DNA from: Aricia agestis
Lineage: Eukaryota > Arthropoda > Insecta > Lepidoptera > Lycaenidae
NCBI RefSeq assembly: GCF_905147365.1
Contig: NC_056419.1
Span: 4,967,501-5,031,500 of the forward strand
Length of the DNA: 64,000 nt
Reading direction: 5' to 3'
Shown: positions 61,213 to 64,000 of the stretch, one piece after another
Layout: the number at the start of each line of letters is the position of its first letter
Position numbering within the stretch: position 1 is the first letter of the stretch
Notes under the pieces: generated by a model
What the model saw: only the letters and a program-made list of their open reading frames with translations
What the model was told of the DNA's origin: nothing
Database searches by the model: none
Made by a program: the position numbers and the translations under genes

Positions 61213-63843
61213 TAAAAAATGTTTTATTTCTGAGTAGATTTTAAGAAAATACTTTCAGAATGTAAATATTAGCTACGGTGCCTACCACCGGTTCGGGAAC
61301 TATCCCGGCGAGAAGAACCGGCGTAAGAAACTCGCACGGGGCCCACTTTTTTTACCAAAAAAAAGTGAGGTAAAAAAATTAATCTTTTAAAATAAAATTT
61401 ACAATGCTGTAACTTAAAATTATACAATGTCAACATACATACATAGTAAGTCATGTACAATAATGTAGAAGTAGCCTTGTAAGCAGCCATCCTACTCCCA
61501 AGATGTGCCATCATTTATGAAATCATTGACCTTATAATAGGCTTTGGCACACAAACGCTCTTTGACTACTTTCTTAAATTTATTAATGGAAAGATTTTTA
61601 ACGTTTTCTGGGATTTTATTGAAAAGGCGTATACATTGACCTTTAAAAGATTTACTGACTTTACTAAGTCTGATCACTGGCAAATCTAGCTTGTACTTAT
61701 TTCTGGTGTTTCTACAATGAATGTCACCTTTGGCTTTAAATTTACATATATTTTTTCTAACATGTATTACATTATCTAAAATGTATTGAGAAGCTACTGT
61801 CAGAATACCAATTTCTTTAAACTTTTCTCTCAAAGATTCAAATGTAGACATTTTGTAAATCGAACGTATAGCTCGCTTCTGCAGCACAAATATAGTATTA
61901 ATATCGGCAGCGTTTCCCCATAAAAGGATACCATATGACATTCTACTGTGAAAATAGCTAAAGTAGTGTCTTCGTCAGAAATTTCCCTTATCTTTCTGAC
62001 TGCATATGCTGCAGAACTGAGTCTATCTGCGAGTTTAGCAATATGAGGACCCCACTGTAATTTACTATCTAGTGTAATACCTAAAAATACAGTAGTGTCC
62101 ACCAAATTCATTTTCTCATCATTCAATAGTACATTGGTTTGAACTTGCCGTACATTGGGCAAAGTAAACTTTAAACATTTAGTTTTCGTAGAATTCAAAA
62201 GTAAATTATTAACATTAAACCAATGTACTATTTTTGAAAGAGTACAGTTTACCTCGTCGTAATTAGACTGTTGTCTCTTCACTTTAAAAATAAGTGAAGT
62301 GTCATCAGCAAAAAGTACTATTTCATTATCATTATCCTTAACTAGATAAGGCATTTATGTAGACGAGAAAAAGAAACGGGCCTAAAATAGATCCCTGTGG
62401 GACACCTAATTCTATTTTGGTTCCATTTGATCTCTTATTATTGATTTCAACCCTTTGAGTCCTATTTTTGAGGTAAGATGTCAAAAGGTTGAGTGCTGAG
62501 TCCCTTATGCCATAGTGGTGTAATTTCCTAATCAATGTAGCATGCTCGACACAGTCGAAGGCCTTAGAGAGGTCACAGAAGACACCTAAGGCATCCTGCG
62601 ATCCCTCCCAAGCTTCAAATATACTACATAGAAGACCTATACCAGCATCCGTTGTGGAACGACCCTTAGTAAAACCGTATTGATTTTCGTGTAATAAATT
62701 ATTTGAATTAAAGTGTACCAATAGCTGTTTTAAAATTATTTTTTCAAATATTTTGCTAAGAGTCGGTAAAATCGATATAGGTCTGTAATTTGTCGGATCA
62801 GACTTAATTTCCGCTTTAAATAAAGGTATAACCTTGCTGTGCTTCATTAAGTCAGGAAAAACACCATTCTCTATACAGTTATTAAAAATCATTGCTAGAT
62901 GAGGAGCTATGATGTCAATTACTGATTTAATAATTTTTGTAGACAATCCCCAAAGATCGGTGGTATTCTTAATGTTTAATAATTTAAAAGTATCAATAAT
63001 GTCTTTGGGGTCAATCTCTCTAAACTTAAAATTGACATTACATTCCTTTACATTATCTTTGAGTAGTTTTTTGGCAGCTGCAGGTGAGGAGTTTAAGTTT
63101 TTCGTAGTTGAAACCGGAATGTCAGCAAAGAATTTTTCAAAGGCTGTCGCAACTTCTAGGTCATTGGTAATTTCTTTATTTTCAAAATACAGTTGAAAAT
63201 CCGAGCTACGACAGGTGACGTTTCCAGTCTCACCAGCTATTACCTTCCAAGTAGTTTTAATTTTATTTTTGGAATTTTTAATCTTTTTCTTTATGTACAT
63301 AGCCTTAGCAGATTTGCAAACTTTTCTAAAAGTTTTAGAATAGTTTTTAACGTATTCTTTAAATGCTACACTATTATTAAAACATTTTTCTTCATACAGA
63401 CTATACAATCTTTGCCTGCTTATTTTAATTCCTGCAGTCGCCCATTAAGTAAAATTATTTTTAATTTTTTTATTGTTTCTAACCGTTACTGAAGTAAACA
63501 CACTGTTAAATTGGGTTCTTATTATCTTAAATAATTTATTAAAAGCTTCATCTGAGCTATTCGACCCATTCAATAATTGAATACTTGAACTTAGATTTCT
63601 AAACTTCTCAATGCGTTTAGTATTCACAGGAATAAATACAAGCTTTTCCTCTAAGTTATTATCACAATTTATATTAAAAGAAGCTAACTGTCCACAGTGA
63701 TCAGAGCTAAGCTTATTTATTATTTCTTTTTTTTGTGGAGTCTGAGGAATGTCAGTAAAAATATTATCAATACAAGTGGCCGTTGTATCACATACTCTAG
63801 TTGGCTCATAAAATAGATTAAGAAGATTATATGATTTAAACAA
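61213..63843 (-). pseudogene. Broken jockey/CR1-like non-LTR retrotransposon (LINE)
   Basis: The minus strand reads, from 63843 down: end of an apurinic endonuclease domain (EPTRVCDTTATCIDNIFTDI, SDHCGQLASF), an in-frame TAA at about 63445, then a reverse transcriptase from 63408 with NYRPISILPTLSKIFEKII, AFDCVEHATL, GVPQGSILGPFLFLVYINAL, a frameshift near 62350, FADDTSLI (catalytic ADD), FLGITLDSKLQWGPHI, a second frameshift near 61940, and the C-terminal MSYGILLWGNA region to 61492. Below that lies a 3' UTR with the phrase GGTAGGCACCGTAGC (minus strand). One stop and two frameshifts make it inactive. The 5' end is missing at an (AT)n tract. The reverse transcriptase acts on element RNA at nicked DNA targets. 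Clade assignment is tentative. Confidence 0.9.
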
Positions 63844-63850
63844 AGATGTG

Positions 63851-63964
<114 letters not shown>

Positions 63965-64000
63965 ACAAGAATTGCTCGTTTAAAGTTTAAAGATATAAGA

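Overview
The window reads as nuclear DNA of a moth or butterfly (Lepidoptera). Genes are split into many short exons with GT/AG introns, the background is AT-rich, and the spaces are filled with repeats that look lepidopteran: tRNA-headed SINEs, short LINE 3' tails ending in ATT/TGA runs, Helitron-like fragments and very many foldback DNA elements (MITEs). No bacterial, viral or organellar gene was seen.

Three host genes can be assembled by hand with frames that stay consistent across every splice. (1) Plus strand, 2201-13750: the 3' part (12 exons, about 818 codons) of an atypical SLC6 (neurotransmitter-symporter fold) transporter; its N-terminal exons are not identified and probably lie upstream of the window. 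(2) Plus strand, 24238-31321: a complete 10-exon cdc20/fizzy gene (539 residues) with C-box, WD40 propeller and Ile-Arg tail. (3) Minus strand, 55723-37059: a complete 20-exon Apaf-1/Dark gene (1491 residues) with CARD, NB-ARC and WD40 parts. cdc20 and Apaf-1 are convergent, about 5.7 kb apart. They act in mitotic exit and in caspase activation; nothing in the sequence shows that they are co-regulated.

Layout: 1-2200 repeats upstream of the first recognised transporter exon; 2201-13750 transporter; 13751-24237 intergenic, dominated by an (AT)n tract, MITEs, a SINE, a piggyBac-like element and a 2.7-kb palindrome; 24238-31321 cdc20; 31322-37058 intergenic repeats; 37059-55723 Apaf-1, whose 5' noncoding exon may lie near 58510; 55744-61200 5' intron and upstream repeats, including a 1.2-kb hAT-like element; 61213-63843 a broken jockey/CR1-like LINE on the minus strand, cut off by an (AT)n tract at the window end.

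Most striking observations: one ~200-bp repeat family occurs three times, in two genes, each time 10-23 bp downstream of a 5' splice site and always in the host-gene sense orientation; a 2.7-kb near-perfect palindrome; a foldback element carrying an intact THAP-domain first exon; an intronic in-frame copy of part of cdc20 exon 9; and a recurring pattern of long perfect hairpins inside introns.
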